A DNA stretch of 9,236 bases from a bacterium (GCA_021815535.1 JAKAGL010000074.1:1-9236), one strand, 5' to 3'; shown: positions 1 to 6,497, counted from the stretch's first letter. The notes: a model not told the origin generated them from the letters alone. A program made the numbers and translations.

Positions 1-2654
1 CCGATACGCGGTATGAAATCGGGTTTCGACAGCGGTTTGGCGATGAAGTCGTCGGCGTGGTATTCAAAGGCCGTTTGGCGGATGCCTATGCCGCGGTTGC
101 CGGCGATAATGATCACCGGAATGCGGGAATGCTTCGAATCCTTTTTCAGGTTTTGCAGGAGAACAAGCCCATCGGTCGCCGGCATGGCGATGTCGGTGAT
201 CACCAGCATCGGGTTATTGCGCTGAATGATATCCATCGCTTCGGCGCCGGTGTGAGCCGTTAATACGGCGGCTCCCACGCTTTCCAGGTAAGTGCGCAGA
301 TTGGCTATCACTTCCTTGTCATCATCCACCACCAGCACTTCCGGTTTGGCGCCCGGCATCTCAATAGTGAAAAGCGATCCTTCATCCATGCGGGAGGATA
401 CCTGTATCGTGCCTCCGTGGGCCTTGATGATGTCCATGCCCATCGGCAGCCCGAAACCGGTGCCCCGTTCGCCATCGGTGCCGGCGGTGGTGGTCTTGAC
501 GTCGTATCTGAAGAGATCGGGAAGGATGGATTCGTGTATGCCGATGCCGGTGTCCTGCACGGTGAGCCGCATGGGATCTCCCGCGGCCGCATTTATCGTG
601 ACCGTTCCGCCTTTATGCGAAAATTTCACGGCGTTCGTCACCAGGTTGTGGACCACCCTTTGGAAAAGGTTTTTGTCTACATACCATCGGGCGTCAGCGG
701 GCACCTTGTTGGTCAAGACGACCCCTTTCTTATCGGCGAAGAATCGCAGTTCATCGATGACGTCATCGCAGACGGTCTTTATGCCCGTTATTTTTCTGGC
801 CAACTCTATTTTCCCGGATTGAAGTTTGGCCGCATCAAGCAGGTTTACCGCCATTGCCATCATCGTTTCGCCCATGGCATGTATCTTCGCCAGGATCGCC
901 ATGGCCTCGGCGTGCCGTCCGGCCTTCATGTTCGAGAGGGTGAGGTTCACCATCATGTTCACTGTTGCCAACGGCGAGCGGAAGTCGTGGGCGACCAGCG
1001 AAACGAATTTGTCTTTCAGCAATGTGGCGGCCTCGGCTTTTTCCTTTTCGGCTTTCAGCTGTTCTTCCGCCTCTTTGCGCTCCAACTCCACGGCCGCGCG
1101 GGCGGCGAATATTTTCAGGATGGCGATCATACGGTCGATATCGGTTATGGGCTTGGTGTCCATGACGACCAAATGTCCGAGGAACTTTTCGGCGGTGCTG
1201 AACAGCGAGATGCCCAGGTAGCTTTCGATGCCGTTGTCTTTCAGCCAATGGTCGTCGGGGAACAGCGCGGCCACATTTTTATGGTACGCGGCGAATTTTT
1301 TTCCCACGGTGTATGCGCACGGCGTACCCCTGATATCGTAAGAGAAATTATCGCCGAATTTTCCGTCCGCCCAGAGGGCGATGGTTCTGGCCATGTTTTC
1401 ATCATCCATGCCGGCTATGAGGGCGAACCGCATATCCATCGCCAGCGCGAAATGCTGAACGAGAGAACGGAAGAACTGTTCGCCGACCACCGAGGACGTC
1501 CCCTCCACGATGGCTTTAATGGCGATATCCGCCTCTTTCCTCTCGGTGATATCCATGATGTGGCCGATCGCCCCGGTGATCCCGCCGTCTTTTCCCTTGC
1601 CATGGAGGGGATGCCCGGCCGTGCGAATCCACATCCGGCGGCCTTTGGCGGATACGAAAGGGAATTCCATGTCATAGGGAATGCCTTCCTCCACGCACTT
1701 TTGAAAGGCGGCCAGGATCACCGGCCGGTCATTGGGGTTGTAACATGCCACGCTTTTTGCGATGTGCATGATGGACCCGGGCGGGATCAGTTCCCGATCG
1801 ATGCCGTGGATGCGGTATACCTCATCCGTCCAGACCATCGTTTCATTTTCCAGATTGTATTCCCAGCCGCCGATGTGGGCCATCTGTTGGGCGGCGTTCA
1901 TCAAGAACTCGCTTTGGCGCAGCGCCTCTTCCGCCCGTTCCATATCGGTTATGTCGCGCAGAATGGATATGACGGATATCGGTTTGCCGCCGGAGTAGAC
2001 GATTTTGGATTTGGCCTGCCGGGTGATGTAATGCCCGTTTTTATGCCGGATCCTGTATTTGCTGAAGACGGCCCCGGTTTTCAGAAGATGCGCGGAGGTC
2101 TCCTTGATCCCGGCGATATCGTCGGGGTGTATCCGTTCCCAGAAAGGGCCCAGGTTTTTCCACTCTTCCCGGGTATATCCCAGGTTTTTCCATGACTCCT
2201 CGTTCTCGTAGATGCGGTTGAAATCCAGATCCATCAGTAGGATCGCGTCATCGGCTGTTTCGACGAGCGTGCGGAAAAGCTCTTCGCTGTCACGCAACGC
2301 CGCTTCTGTTTGTTTTTGTCCGGTAACATCGCGGGCGATGGCGTACAGCAACCCTTCTTGAATGTCCGCGTAGGCGTTCCACGCCAGCCACCTGGCGGAG
2401 CCGTCTTTGTGGAGGTAGCGGTTCTCAAAGTAAAGGGTGGGCGAACCTTGTAACTGCGATTCCACTTCTTTCATCGTGTTTTCCCGGTCGTCGGGGTGGA
2501 TGAACTGGAGGAATGGGGTTTTGAGAAGTTCTTCTTCGGAATAACCGAGCAATTTGGAAAACGCCGGGTTTATCTTCTTGAAGTACCCGTCTGTGCCTGC
2601 GATGCAGATGAGGTCGAGCGATAGCCGGAAAAGCTTCTCTATGTCGCCAGTCAT
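1..2654 (-). CDS. Soluble hybrid sensor histidine kinase, PAS-PAS-PAS-GAF-HisKA-HATPase-receiver, C-terminus cut by window edge
   Basis: This cytosolic signalling kinase would autophosphorylate on a histidine and pass the phosphate to its own receiver domain. At least 884 codons are open without interruption. Reading from the N-terminus I see three PAS domains (about residues 1-112, 113-238 and 239-372, the first two with HPDD motifs and each ending in D-[IV]-T). A GAF-like domain follows (about 373-530), then a short charged coiled coil rich in E, K and A. The HisKA box has HDFRSPL with the phosphoacceptor H556. The HATPase domain has the N box (HNLVTNAVKFS, N670), DTGIG (D701) and GTGFGLP. 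The receiver has the acidic cluster D777-D779, phosphoacceptor D821 (VITDIAMP) and K873 (AKPL). No membrane segment is visible, so the ligand is probably internal (a small molecule, redox state or gas). The start at 2654 is the first in-frame ATG of the PAS1 reading; a GAGGG lies about 13 bases upstream, which is rather far. The final residues and any output domain lie outside the window. Ligand and partner regulator are unknown. Confidence 0.93.
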   Translation of the reverse strand, partial: MTGDIEKLFRLSLDLICIAGTDGYFKKINPAFSKLLGYSEEELLKTPFLQFIHPDDRENTMKEVESQLQGSPTLYFENRYLHKDGSARWLAWNAYADIQEGLLYAIARDVTGQKQTEAALRDSEELFRTLVETADDAILLMDLDFNRIYENEESWKNLGYTREEWKNLGPFWERIHPDDIAGIKETSAHLLKTGAVFSKYRIRHKNGHYITRQAKSKIVYSGGKPISVISILRDITDMERAEEALRQSEFLMNAAQQMAHIGGWEYNLENETMVWTDEVYRIHGIDRELIPPGSIMHIAKSVACYNPNDRPVILAAFQKCVEEGIPYDMEFPFVSAKGRRMWIRTAGHPLHGKGKDGGITGAIGHIMDITERKEADIAIKAIVEGTSSVVGEQFFRSLVQHFALAMDMRFALIAGMDDENMARTIALWADGKFGDNFSYDIRGTPCAYTVGKKFAAYHKNVAALFPDDHWLKDNGIESYLGISLFSTAEKFLGHLVVMDTKPITDIDRMIAILKIFAARAAVELERKEAEEQLKAEKEKAEAATLLKDKFVSLVAHDFRSPLATVNMMVNLTLSNMKAGRHAEAMAILAKIHAMGETMMAMAVNLLDAAKLQSGKIELARKITGIKTVCDDVIDELRFFADKKGVVLTNKVPADARWYVDKNLFQRVVHNLVTNAVKFSHKGGTVTINAAAGDPMRLTVQDTGIGIHESILPDLFRYDVKTTTAGTDGERGTGFGLPMGMDIIKAHGGTIQVSSRMDEGSLFTIEMPGAKPEVLVVDDDKEVIANLRTYLESVGAAVLTAHTGAEAMDIIQRNNPMLVITDIAMPATDGLVLLQNLKKDSKHSRIPVIIIAGNRGIGIRQTAFEYHADDFIAKPLSKPDFIPRI

Positions 2655-2678
2655 GATGAAAATATTTCCCTCGCCTTA

Positions 2679-2703
2679 TAAGGGGATAAAAACAATCCCC
2701 TTA
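2679..2703. promoter_or_regulatory. Perfect 9-bp inverted repeat upstream of the hybrid kinase
   Basis: TAAGGGGAT (2679-2687) and ATCCCCTTA (2695-2703) are perfect inverted arms separated by the 7-base spacer AAAAACA. The repeat lies 25-49 bases before the kinase start codon and just downstream of a TATAAT box on the same strand. It could therefore be an operator overlapping the transcription start, or a hairpin in the 5' leader. It is unlikely to be the terminator of the upstream ligase gene, because the stem is not followed by a T-run in that orientation. The regulator is unknown. Confidence 0.5.
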
Positions 2704-2712
2704 ATCCTATTT

Positions 2713-2741
2713 ATTATATGATACCACGCTTTTTTAAATCC
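2713..2741 (-). promoter_or_regulatory. Candidate promoter for the hybrid kinase
   Basis: On the minus strand a perfect TATAAT -10 hexamer occupies 2718-2713, in the AT-rich gap between the ligase gene and the kinase. The base run 17 nt upstream (GGATTT) is a poor -35 box. An alternative pairing is TTGTTA with TATCAT at an 18-base spacer, just upstream. Transcription would start near 2706, on the edge of the inverted repeat. The call rests on the -10 match and position only. Confidence 0.4.
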
Positions 2742-2821
2742 TAACAAAAATCAGCGCATAACGCGATGTTGGGCGGTAAAAAAGTGATGCATTTCGTTTC
2801 TGTGTGGAGCGTTGCGTTACG

Positions 2822-4123
2822 CTAAGGGGAGTTGCCGGGGGGATTTATCAGCACCGCCGCCACCGCCGCCCAAAAAAGGGCGGTGACGGCAAGAGGCGCG
2901 ATGTGAAAAGGAAAGTTCCCAATGCCGTTGAGCGCAATCACCCAGAACCCGCCGATAGCGCCCGGTAACAACGGAGCGAGCGGATAGGGAAGGAGGCGTT
3001 TGGGGCGGGTCAGCGCCGCGACGTGACGATACATCCAGAAAAGAAGCAGGCATCCGAAGGGGACCGCCGCCAACAGTCCCCCTTCGGCCAAAAGCTGGAG
3101 ATAATCGTCATGCGCCTGGTGCGCCGGGCGGTCGGGCAGACGGAGCGGCGGGGCGTCGAACCAGACGGCGCGGCGGTACTCCTCAAAGTGCGCGTAGAAA
3201 AAACCGGGGCCTTTGCCGGTGAGCGGCGCGTTTCGGAACATCATCAGGCAGGCTTCGTTCTGCATCCGCCGTTCATCCATCGAATACCGTTTAAGCAGGC
3301 GGGTGGTATCGTCCTGCCGGATATAGACGGTTGCCGCCACGCCGATGACCAGCAGCGCGATGCCCCAAGTTGCGGCCAGTTTGTAACCTGACGGTTTTCC
3401 CCCGGCGGCTGGGCAGCAGAACGTAAAATACAGAAGCATCGCCCCCAATATGCCGCCAAGCGGCAGAAGCGCGCCGAGGTTTTGCGTCAACGAGACGGCC
3501 GTTAGAAGGAAAATGAGGCGCAAGGTCCACGCGATCATTTTCCCCCGTGCGGATTCGTACATGAAAAAGGCGAAAGCCAGCGGCGCAAACGAAGCCAGAA
3601 AGGGGGCCAGCATGTTCGGGCTGTCCATGAAGCCGGCCATTAAATAGCGGCGGTAGACGTTGTGGAAAGCGGGATCGAGGCTTTGGAAGAACGGGTCATA
3701 GCCGAAGAACTGGACGATGCCGAGGATCCCGTTGACCACCGCGGCGAAGATGAACCGCTTCGTCCATTCAAACGCGGTATCCGCCGTAATGTCGTTGTAC
3801 AGGGCAAGGAACATAATGCCCCCCAGCGCCACGTTGACGGCGGCGGAAAGGCTTCCGCCGTTCAGGGCGAACGACAGGAACAGCGCGGCTGTGCCAATGG
3901 CGAACAACATGAAACCGGCATTAACTCCGCGCGGGGAGAGGGGCGTCCCGTCCGTCCGCGTGACGCGCGAATAGAGCCACAGCAGAATGACGCCCGCCCC
4001 GGCCAGTTGAAACAGTTCCTCGCGGAAGGCGCGGTACGGCTCGTCGGCCCACGGCACATAGACGATGGGGAGGGCCAGCAGCATCCCCATGAGAAGCCAG
4101 CGGCGCAGCCCGGCGGCGGTCAT
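2822..4123 (-). CDS. O-antigen ligase / polymerase-like integral membrane protein (Wzy_C family)
   Basis: This is a 433-residue inner-membrane protein with roughly ten or more hydrophobic segments spread along its length. That is typical of the O-antigen ligase (WaaL) and Wzy polymerase superfamily, which join undecaprenyl-linked glycans to an acceptor or to each other on the periplasmic side. The family's signature region is present: a GKGPG turn (residues 303-307), a hydrophilic periplasmic loop rich in R and aromatics, then HDDYLQLLAEGG with H338. Relatives usually show HNDYL, so the second position is D here. The start ATG overlaps the stop of the upstream gene as ATGA, with a strong GGAGGAG ribosome site at 4126-4132, so the two are probably co-translated. 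The family cannot be split by eye into lipid-A-core ligase, polymerase or glycoprotein ligase. No glycosyltransferase genes are adjacent, so the glycan and acceptor are unknown. Confidence 0.82.
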   Translation of the reverse strand: MTAAGLRRWLLMGMLLALPIVYVPWADEPYRAFREELFQLAGAGVILLWLYSRVTRTDGTPLSPRGVNAGFMLFAIGTAALFLSFALNGGSLSAAVNVALGGIMFLALYNDITADTAFEWTKRFIFAAVVNGILGIVQFFGYDPFFQSLDPAFHNVYRRYLMAGFMDSPNMLAPFLASFAPLAFAFFMYESARGKMIAWTLRLIFLLTAVSLTQNLGALLPLGGILGAMLLYFTFCCPAAGGKPSGYKLAATWGIALLVIGVAATVYIRQDDTTRLLKRYSMDERRMQNEACLMMFRNAPLTGKGPGFFYAHFEEYRRAVWFDAPPLRLPDRPAHQAHDDYLQLLAEGGLLAAVPFGCLLLFWMYRHVAALTRPKRLLPYPLAPLLPGAIGGFWVIALNGIGNFPFHIAPLAVTALFWAAVAAVLINPPGNSP

Positions 4124-4863
4124 GACTCCTCCAAGTAGCTGGCAAGAAACCTGAAATTTTCGCGCAACAGGGCGTCTTTGATGCCGTGGCGTTCTTCAGG
4201 GGTGCGGGCGGCGAACAGCTTCTTGAGGGCCGGGCCGTCATTTTCAACGGTGGCGGTTCTCCAGCGTTCGGGCGGCACCGTTTTAAAGAATGCCGCCAGA
4301 AGTTCCGTCATTGCGCCTTCTTTGGCAAACGGCGCATAATCCGAAAAATGGTTATAGGCAATGATGAGCGCGGGGCCGAGCGCTCCGCGCACGAAAGCGG
4401 CGCGTGCAACCTCTGCCTGGTATTTGCGCTGTTCCTTCCAGGCGTTGACATCTCCCGGTTTTTGGGAGAGGAAAAAGGCGGCATTGTAGGCTTCCAGCGA
4501 TTCGTCGAATATGCCGTCCAGCATCCTGTTTTCCCCAAGCAACTGAAGGATCGTGGCGTCGGTGCGGATGGCGAGCGCATTCTGGATCGCTGCTTCCCCT
4601 TCCACCAGCCGCACCCGCGCGTCGGCGGCGGAAGAGGCCACCGCCTCTTTTTGCAGGGCGGCGGCAAGGAAGTAGTAGGATGCCGGATCGGCGCAGGCGT
4701 ACCATGATGCGCGGCGCAGCGCCCCCGTGGCCAGGGGGCTGTTCTCGTCATACAGGTGTTTGCCGCTTTTCAGATAGACCTCGCCCACCTGCCGCTGGAA
4801 TAGAAAGAACGCAATGCCGGCAAAGGCAAGGGCGAGCACGGCGGCGGTCACCTTTTTCTTCAT
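4120..4863 (-). CDS. Membrane-anchored protein with a TPR-like segment, coupled to the O-antigen-ligase-like gene
   Basis: I do not recognise a named family. With the favoured start the product is 247 residues: a short basic N-terminus (MKKK), one hydrophobic anchor (about residues 5-22), then a helical, Ala/Leu/Glu-rich domain probably on the periplasmic side. A stretch reading GIFDESLEAYNAAFFLSQKPGD resembles one TPR helix pair. The next part (about 165-247) is helical with no motif I can name. An in-frame ATG at 4932 would add 23 residues, but it lacks a ribosome site and the extra residues are polar and uncharacteristic; the ATG at 4863 has AAGGA four bases upstream. The stop overlaps the ligase start (ATGA). 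Single-anchor TPR proteins beside Wzy_C proteins often act as partners in glycan assembly, so a helper role is plausible but is inferred from position only. Confidence 0.75.
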   Translation of the reverse strand: MKKKVTAAVLALAFAGIAFFLFQRQVGEVYLKSGKHLYDENSPLATGALRRASWYACADPASYYFLAAALQKEAVASSAADARVRLVEGEAAIQNALAIRTDATILQLLGENRMLDGIFDESLEAYNAAFFLSQKPGDVNAWKEQRKYQAEVARAAFVRGALGPALIIAYNHFSDYAPFAKEGAMTELLAAFFKTVPPERWRTATVENDGPALKKLFAARTPEERHGIKDALLRENFRFLASYLEES

Positions 4864-4872
4864 CGATTCCTT
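4864..4872 (-). promoter_or_regulatory. Ribosome binding site that decides the start at 4863
   Basis: On the minus strand AAGGA occupies 4872-4868, followed by ATCG and then ATG at 4863-4861. The more upstream in-frame ATGs at 4932 and 4878 have no comparable purine-rich site at suitable spacing. This supports the shorter protein beginning MKKK, whose hydrophobic anchor then starts right at the N-terminus. Confidence 0.6.
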
Positions 4873-5026
4873 CATTTCAGATTCGCAATATTCTACCTTA
4901 TCTACAAGTGGGACACGCGGCTTGAGTGTCATCGGCTGGAGAAGGCCTGTCTCCGGGACTCTGTGGTTATCTTTTCCCGCGGCAAGGCCACCCCCCCGAT
5001 CTTCGACTAAGGAAGACTATAAAGCC

Positions 5027-5120
5027 GGTACAACGGAATTCATTCTGTTGTTGGCCCGCAGGGGCCAAGATGGCATTGCCGCTGGCGCGGCAATCCACAG
5101 GTTAAAACCTGTGGTACCAA
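5027..5120 (+). repeat. Four-hairpin interspersed repeat, copy 1
   Basis: Four consecutive stems can be drawn. Stem A has arms 5030-5039 and 5042-5051 (ACAACGGAAT / ATTCTGTTGT, one G-T wobble). Stem B has arms 5051-5057 and 5062-5068 (TTGGCCC / GGGCCAA, loop GCAG). Stem C has arms 5075-5082 and 5087-5094 (ATTGCCGC / GCGGCAAT). Stem D has arms 5095-5103 and 5106-5114 (CCACAGGTT / AACCTGTGG). The unit opens with GGTAC and closes with GTACCAA, and AAGCC flanks it on both sides (5022-5026 and 5119-5123). A second copy in the same orientation lies just after corA. No coding capacity is apparent. It resembles REP- or MITE-type non-autonomous repeats; the family is not one I can name. Confidence 0.85.
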
Positions 5121-5132
5121 GCCGTCGCAAAA

Positions 5133-5159
5133 CCGCCTAATTGGCGAAAGCCACGGCGG
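5133..5159. other. Two-step hairpin with a GAAA tetraloop
   Basis: CCGCC (5133-5137) pairs with GGCGG (5155-5159). Inside it, TGGC (5142-5145) pairs with GCCA (5150-5153) around a GAAA loop. The internal loop is TAAT on one side and a single C on the other. It sits 12 bases after repeat copy 1 and about 155 bases before corA. No equivalent follows copy 2, so it is probably separate from the repeat. It could be part of a corA leader if transcription begins further upstream than the promoter proposed here; function is unknown. Confidence 0.35.
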
Positions 5160-5258
5160 CGCTGAAATGCGGCATTGATACCGTCAATCATGGTTAGATA
5201 CGTTTCTTCGCGCATTGTAATCCAAATCAGCCGGTGATTGAGGCTGCGCGCTCCCCGG

Positions 5259-5287
5259 TTGGCGAAGGAATGACGGTATGTTATGGT
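5259..5287 (+). promoter_or_regulatory. Candidate sigma-70-type promoter of corA
   Basis: TTGGCG (5259-5264) and TATGGT (5282-5287) each match four of six consensus positions at the ideal 17-base spacing. The predicted transcription start, near 5294, leaves a short leader with the AGAGGGGAG ribosome site. No Mg2+ riboswitch-like structure is recognisable in such a short leader. This is a weak call based on spacing and position. Confidence 0.35.
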
Positions 5288-5315
5288 GTAGGGAATCCGG
5301 CGTATAGAGGGGAGC

Positions 5316-6386
5316 ATGGCGTTGAATAGAAGCTATAAAAGCCCTTCGCGTTCAGCGGGGTTGGCCCCCGGCGAACTGGTGCATATCGGCGAGCGGCACA
5401 GCGACTTCACCGAAATAACCATTTTCGATTTCGATGCGGAGAAATGCAAAGAGGAAAAGATCGCCTCGCCGGACGATTGCGCCCCGTTCCGCGACGTGGC
5501 GACCGTGACGTGGATCGACGTCGCCGGCGTTCACGATGTGGCGGTGGTGGAAAAGCTGTGCGCGGGCTTCGGGTTGCACCCCCTCGTCATCGAAGACATC
5601 CTCAACACCAGCCAGCGCCCCAAGGTGGAAGACTACGGCGATTACCTGTACATCGTCCTCAAGCTTTTCGAGTTTGACGAGGTGACGGCGGAACTGGAAG
5701 CGGAACAGGTATCGATCATCCTGGGGCAAGGCTTCGTGATCTCGTTCGAGGAACGGAAAGGGGCGGTGCTGGAGCCGGTGCGCGACCGTATCCGCCGCGG
5801 CAAGGGACGGGTGCGGCGGCAGGGACCGGACTACCTTGCGTATACGCTGGTGGATGCCATCGTCGACAGCTATCTGGTGCGCCTGGAAGAGCTTGAAGAG
5901 GATATGGACCTTCTTGAGGACTCGATAACCAAAGGGGACGGTTCGGACGTGATCGGGCCGTTGCACAGCCTAAAGCAGGCGTTGATAGAAATGCGCAAAT
6001 CGGTGTGGCCGTTGCGCGACAGCGTGGGAACCATCGAGCGGAGCGGCGGTCTGCTGTTCAAGGAGGGAACGCGCATCTATCTGCGCGACCTGTACGATCA
6101 CACCAACATGGTGATCGATACCATCGAAACGTTCCGCGATACGTTGTCGGTGCTGATGGACATCCACCTCACCAGCATGAGCATCCGCACGAACGAAGTG
6201 ATGAAGATACTCACCATAATCGCCACCATTTTCATCCCGCTTACATTTTTGGCGGGGGTGTACGGCATGAACTTCAAGTACCTGCCCGAACTGGAATGGC
6301 GCCACGGCTACGCCACGTTCTGGGGCATCTGTTTCATGGTTGCGGGCGTGATGGTTTATTTTTTCCGTAAAAGACGCTGGCTGTAA
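5316..6386 (+). CDS. corA: CorA-type magnesium/cobalt transporter
   Basis: This is an inner-membrane pentameric channel of the CorA/MIT family that takes up Mg2+ (also Co2+ and Ni2+) and is gated by Mg2+ bound to its cytosolic domain. The product is 356 residues, the family's normal length. The acidic N-terminal cytosolic domain holds the conserved stretch HPLVIEDILNTSQRPKVEDY. A long helical stalk follows (about residues 175-290, rich in E, D and L). Two C-terminal membrane helices flank the hallmark GMN signature (G317, M318, N319, in YGMNFKYLPELEW), and the protein ends with a basic RKRRW tail. The start ATG is preceded by AGAGGGGAG, three to nine bases upstream, a good ribosome site. It stands alone: the gene to its left is divergent, and alaS begins 155 bp downstream beyond a repeat. 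Two copies of the hairpin repeat bracket it. Confidence 0.97.
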   Translation: MALNRSYKSPSRSAGLAPGELVHIGERHSDFTEITIFDFDAEKCKEEKIASPDDCAPFRDVATVTWIDVAGVHDVAVVEKLCAGFGLHPLVIEDILNTSQRPKVEDYGDYLYIVLKLFEFDEVTAELEAEQVSIILGQGFVISFEERKGAVLEPVRDRIRRGKGRVRRQGPDYLAYTLVDAIVDSYLVRLEELEEDMDLLEDSITKGDGSDVIGPLHSLKQALIEMRKSVWPLRDSVGTIERSGGLLFKEGTRIYLRDLYDHTNMVIDTIETFRDTLSVLMDIHLTSMSIRTNEVMKILTIIATIFIPLTFLAGVYGMNFKYLPELEWRHGYATFWGICFMVAGVMVYFFRKRRWL

Positions 6387-6402
6387 AAGGAAGCTCGTCG
6401 CG

Positions 6403-6497
6403 TTGGTACAATAGAATTCATTCTGTTGTTGGCCCGCAAGGGCCAAGAGGGGCTTGCCCCTTCGGGAACAACCGCAGGATGAATCCTGCGGTACCAA
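6403..6497 (+). repeat. Four-hairpin interspersed repeat, copy 2
   Basis: This has the same architecture and orientation as the copy before corA. Stem A has arms 6408-6417 and 6420-6429 (ACAATAGAAT / ATTCTGTTGT, one T-G wobble). Stem B has arms 6429-6435 and 6440-6446 (TTGGCCC / GGGCCAA), capped by a GCAA (GNRA-type) loop. Stem C has arms 6448-6453 and 6456-6461 (AGGGGC / GCCCCT), unrelated in sequence to stem C of copy 1. Stem D has arms 6472-6480 and 6483-6491 (CCGCAGGAT / ATCCTGCGG). The outer ends TTGGTAC (6403-6409) and GTACCAA (6491-6497) are perfect 7-bp inverted repeats. It lies between corA and alaS. No stem is followed by a T-run, so it is not a typical intrinsic terminator, although a folded transcript could still protect or attenuate the corA message end. 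Confidence 0.85.

Larger units (their letters stand above)
4864..5315. other. Divergent intergenic region between the ligase operon and corA
   Basis: This 452-bp stretch separates leftward and rightward genes and holds no convincing gene. From left to right it contains the ribosome site and leader of the leftward operon, a G/C-run-rich stretch (4933-5026) with only short imperfect inverted repeats, repeat copy 1 (5027-5120), a GAAA-capped hairpin (5133-5159), about 100 bases with no feature I can name, and a weak corA promoter plus ribosome site. A 71-codon minus-strand frame (5317-5102) ends inside the repeat and lacks a ribosome site, so it is not called. Confidence 0.7.

Noticed and set aside
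417..2195. 592-codon open frame on the plus strand
   Set aside because: It lies antisense to the hybrid kinase, whose frame shows full PAS, HisKA, HATPase and receiver motifs. The plus-strand product is His/Gly/Phe-rich with no family pattern.
2757..2822. CATAACGC / GCGTTACG inverted arms after the ligase stop as a terminator
   Set aside because: The arms are about 50 bases apart, imperfect and lack a T-run; this is likely chance.
5160..5315. Mg2+ riboswitch (M-box/ykoK type) before corA
   Set aside because: No matching multi-stem architecture or conserved blocks are visible, and the predicted leader is too short.
5102..5317. 71-codon minus-strand frame upstream of corA
   Set aside because: It has no ribosome site, its start overlaps the corA start, it ends inside repeat copy 1, and the product shows no recognisable family. 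A decayed gene remnant cannot be excluded.
6429..6491. Repeat copy 2 as an intrinsic terminator of corA
   Set aside because: The stems are strong, but none is followed by a run of T, and the same structure occurs upstream of corA where a terminator for it makes no sense.
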